Of a stretch of 64,000 nucleotides of DNA, positions 61,431 to 64,000 are shown one piece after another. Under the pieces are notes generated by a model. It had not been told where the DNA came from. It saw nothing but the letters and a program-made list of their open reading frames with translations, and did not search any database. The first letter of the stretch is position 1. Each line of letters begins with the position of its first letter. Position numbers and translations under genes: made by a program. Source of the stretch: Dryococelus australis (Eukaryota > Arthropoda > Insecta > Phasmatodea > Phasmatidae); assembly GCA_029891345.1 (NCBI GenBank), contig CM057000.1, positions 130,603,663 through 130,667,662 of the forward strand. The letters are read 5' to 3'.

Positions 61431-62984
61431 GACCCAAGCACTCCACAGAAGAGGGAACAGCAGGGTGGAGCGCCGCTCCTGTGTTACCTCAGCAAGGCAG
61501 GACATTGCCATAGGATCTAAGTAACATGCAAAGTCAGAGCTCACTTTGGTAAATGTGAGAGGCATGCTTGCACATCCTTATGTAATAGAAAACCCCTTGG
61601 CTCAAGGATCTTCCAGAGGTGCGGGATAGAGTAGCCTTCCATCGCAGGGGTTGACTTATCAGGGTTGCGGCTGCGCCACTAATTTCTTATCTCCCTGTGT
61701 GGAGGCGACGACAAATTTATCCACCTCGCCCCGAGGCTGACGGGTGTGACGTCACAGGCAGGGCAGCAGAGGTGCTGCAATCCTGCAGTATTGCTGGAAC
61801 TTCTTCTTCAGATAATTTCAGGGTAGTGGTCCATCAAATAAAATCTTATTTATTCCAAAGGGTGGCGATCACATGTCCGGTTCTGGGCAGGCATTACCAT
61901 TCATAATTAAACGCGTTAATCATCTTTATGTCAGAGGCTGTCCAACACGTGGAGTCCCTTTGATCGGCACGCTAAAACTATTCTGCCACTGTTCATGACT
62001 TGACCCGAGCTCTTTCCTGCTCTTTGATGGGGCAAAGCCACCCGTAGAGAGCGCAGGCACGCTGCACAGCAATGTGGTATGTGTCAGATTAATAAAATAA
62101 TTTTTTAATTTCAAGAGAAATGTTATATACCAATGAAAGGCTAGACAAGCTACATTATTCTCTTTTTCAGTAAAAAGTGGACAATAGACATAAATAAATA
62201 AGTTATTCTCAAAAATAGATTAAGTAATACATTTTATTTTATCATGTAAGGAAAACTCAATAGTGAGACCATACTTGCTCCTATTAAAAGTTTGCGAAAT
62301 AATTATTATGAACTACGAAAAATAATATAGAAAGTTCACTGCAATCTGAATTTCAGGTGAAGACTACATAGTCAAAATAGTTTTAAATATATACATCATA
62401 ATAAAAGAAGCAGAGCAACTACCTAACTTTACTTGTGTTGTTGTGAAGGAACCTATTTGTGTACGAAAAACCTTGTGACTTGCTCCCAAATGGTTTATCA
62501 TAAAGCAATTGATTATGGATGGGTGGAAGGAAAATGTCTTCTGAAGCAAAGCGGGTCGACGATGGTGGTGTCTTCGGGGTCACAGGCGGCTGGTGTCTTT
62601 TCTGGTTCAATCACGCACTTTGAGGTTGGTCTAGTGGTCAGTTTTTGGCCGTGCTATGTCCTAAGCCAAGGGCGTGGCAAGGCCGGATTTGCATAAAGAC
62701 CTAGCAAAAGTCAGAACACCAAATGGCAAAAACGCCATGCAAAAGAACCATTTATTTGTGCAATGTAAGGATGAGTTGATTAGTGGTAAACAACTTATAA
62801 CAGAAACAAAGAAGTGTGGTAGTTCTCTTTTATTTTTGTTAAGTTTTCTTTCAATTCTTTTCATTTGTTGTCCGTATTACATGTGGAATAGCAAATATAA
62901 ATTCCTTACCCGTAAATTCCAAATTGATTAAAATATGCATAAAGCACCAAGTTACCATAAAAAATGCAAATATTGGTTTCAGGT
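61431..62984. other. Intron 9 DNA, no gene
   Basis: The GC-rich patch continues to about 61760, then AT-rich intron follows. 62625-62650 (GTTGGTCTAGTGGTCAG) resembles a tRNA A-box region and could be a decayed SINE head, but no body follows. Confidence 0.4.
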
Positions 62985-63335
62985 ACATAACTTTGCTGTT
63001 ACCGAGCTATTACTGGCCATTTAGCAAGACAGAAAGCCATCACAATTTACACTGGGCAAATTACCGCAAAATACAATCATACAAAATTGCGATTAAATTC
63101 TGTTGTATCAACATTTTACTCTGAACTTTAGAAAATATTTGTTATACTTTGATTTTCACACTAAAATATGGGTAGTGTTTATGCAAATAACTGGCCTTTT
63201 AGTCATACAGAAGGCCATCACAATTTACGTTGGGCAAGTTACCCTACAATTACAATCATACATACAGGCGATTAAATTCTGTTATACCGACATTGACTCT
63301 GAACTTTAGAGAAATATATTTGTTATTCCTACATA
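62985..63335. repeat. Tandem duplication, 178-bp unit
   Basis: The block ACTGGCC, CAGAA, GGCCATCACAATTTAC and GGGCAA at 63012-63060 recurs at 63190-63240, followed in both by AATCATACA, GATTAAATTCTGTT and CTCTGAACTTTAGA. Spacing is 178 bp. Identity is high enough to be a fairly young duplication. Confidence 0.8.
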
Positions 63336-64000
63336 AGGGGAAACCACATTTTACTTGACTTGTCATAAATCAATATTACGTGAATATTGTAACCTCAAAA
63401 TTTTACGCAGTATTTTTCCTATGTACAACATCCGTCCGCGATCCCAAGTGGATAGGAGCAACTGCTGAACAATTCCCAGCCTTTTAACTCCCGCAAGCAA
63501 ATACTATTTGTTTTTTAAAGAGTTTCTGAAACCAAATAAAATTTTTCATTGTTTACAAAAATTAAATATCCTCAAAGCCATAACAGACGTGACTTGGTTA
63601 CAAAAGTTAACAGCACCACCTTAATAAGGCGTGACTTAGTTGCAAAATTTTAAGACTACCTAACTTTCATAATTATTGTTTGGTTTACCAATGTTTACAA
63701 CCACAAATTCCTGCTTTATCAAACTGGTTACAGACTTTCATACAGGTTTGCAACTGGTTACAAAAGTTAACATTAATTTCCACCCATTATCAAATCTCAG
63801 ATAAGAGGCCAACATTTTGCAATCATTTTCAAATGGTTTAAAAATTCCTGCCATTACGGCCCTAGCCTAACGTCAAAATGACGTAAAGGTCCTACTCGCT
63901 GGAGGAGCCTACATTTATGCATCAAATTCAGAATACTACTTATATGGTAGAAGTTTGCCCCCTCGAGGCTGCTGACTGACCTCGAAGGAAGCATGGCGCC
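63336..64000. other. Right end of window, intron 9, no gene
   Basis: AT-rich. A GGTTACAAAAGTTAACA word occurs twice (about 63596 and 63757). No further DOCK exon is found before the edge. Confidence 0.45.

Noticed and set aside
62619..62700. tRNA gene or SINE head
   Set aside because: Only an A-box-like word is present; there is no B box or cloverleaf partner.

Overview
This is animal genomic DNA, AT-rich and dense with transposons, most likely from an arthropod and probably an insect. The basis is one host gene whose exons read like insect zizimin, very long introns, and a typical arthropod mix of Tc1, Tigger/pogo, Merlin, hAT, CR1-like and Ty3/Gypsy elements plus tRNA-derived SINEs. I cannot name the species.

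Host gene: one protein-coding gene on the + strand runs from about 3.4 kb past the right edge. It is the 5' part of a DOCK-D guanine-nucleotide exchange factor (zizimin; vertebrate DOCK9/10/11). I place nine coding exons (3436-3549, 12635-12751, 20545-20717, 26128-26197, 30009-30136, 30225-30327, 41418-41589, 57537-57712, 60349-60495). Each internal splice site has GT/AG ends and the phases join into one 400-codon frame covering the N-terminal region and a complete PH domain. The C2-like DHR1 and catalytic DHR2 domains must lie beyond the window. The coding part is about 1.2 kb of a 57-kb span; the rest is intron filled with decayed repeats.

Layout: 1-3.1 kb holds a CR1-like LINE whose 3' tail is interrupted by a TA-flanked MITE. 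Intron 1 (3.5-12.6 kb) holds two perfect hairpins, an internally deleted hAT fragment and two diverged copies of a Merlin-type DNA transposon, one with a recognisable transposase. Intron 2 (12.7-20.5 kb) holds antisense LTR-retrotransposon remnants, one with a PHD-finger gag, and a SINE. Intron 3 (20.7-26.1 kb) holds a 25-bp minisatellite, an I/Jockey-type LINE end with RNase H, a Tc1 fragment and a Tigger-like MITE. Intron 4 holds a second copy of the first MITE family. The 11-kb intron 6 (30.3-41.4 kb) holds a 180-bp tandem repeat, two SINEs, three Tc1 fragments and a hAT-like element. The 16-kb intron 7 (41.6-57.5 kb) holds a 2,000-bp Tigger element with intact ends and an antisense 9.9-kb Ty3/Gypsy element (LTR, primer site, gag with PHD-like fingers, protease, RT, RNase H, integrase, repeat-rich tail). 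Intron 8 holds a 1.3-kb hAT-like element. The right end (60.5-64 kb) is intron with a 178-bp duplication.

Most notable: zinc fingers with PHD spacing in the gag of two diverged LTR retrotransposons; a Merlin transposon that lost a catalytic aspartate beside a non-autonomous relative sharing a repeated subterminal motif; a MITE family whose two copies share ends but apparently not interiors; and several perfect palindromes with 3-4 nt loops that look like template-switch products. All transposon genes seen here are broken.
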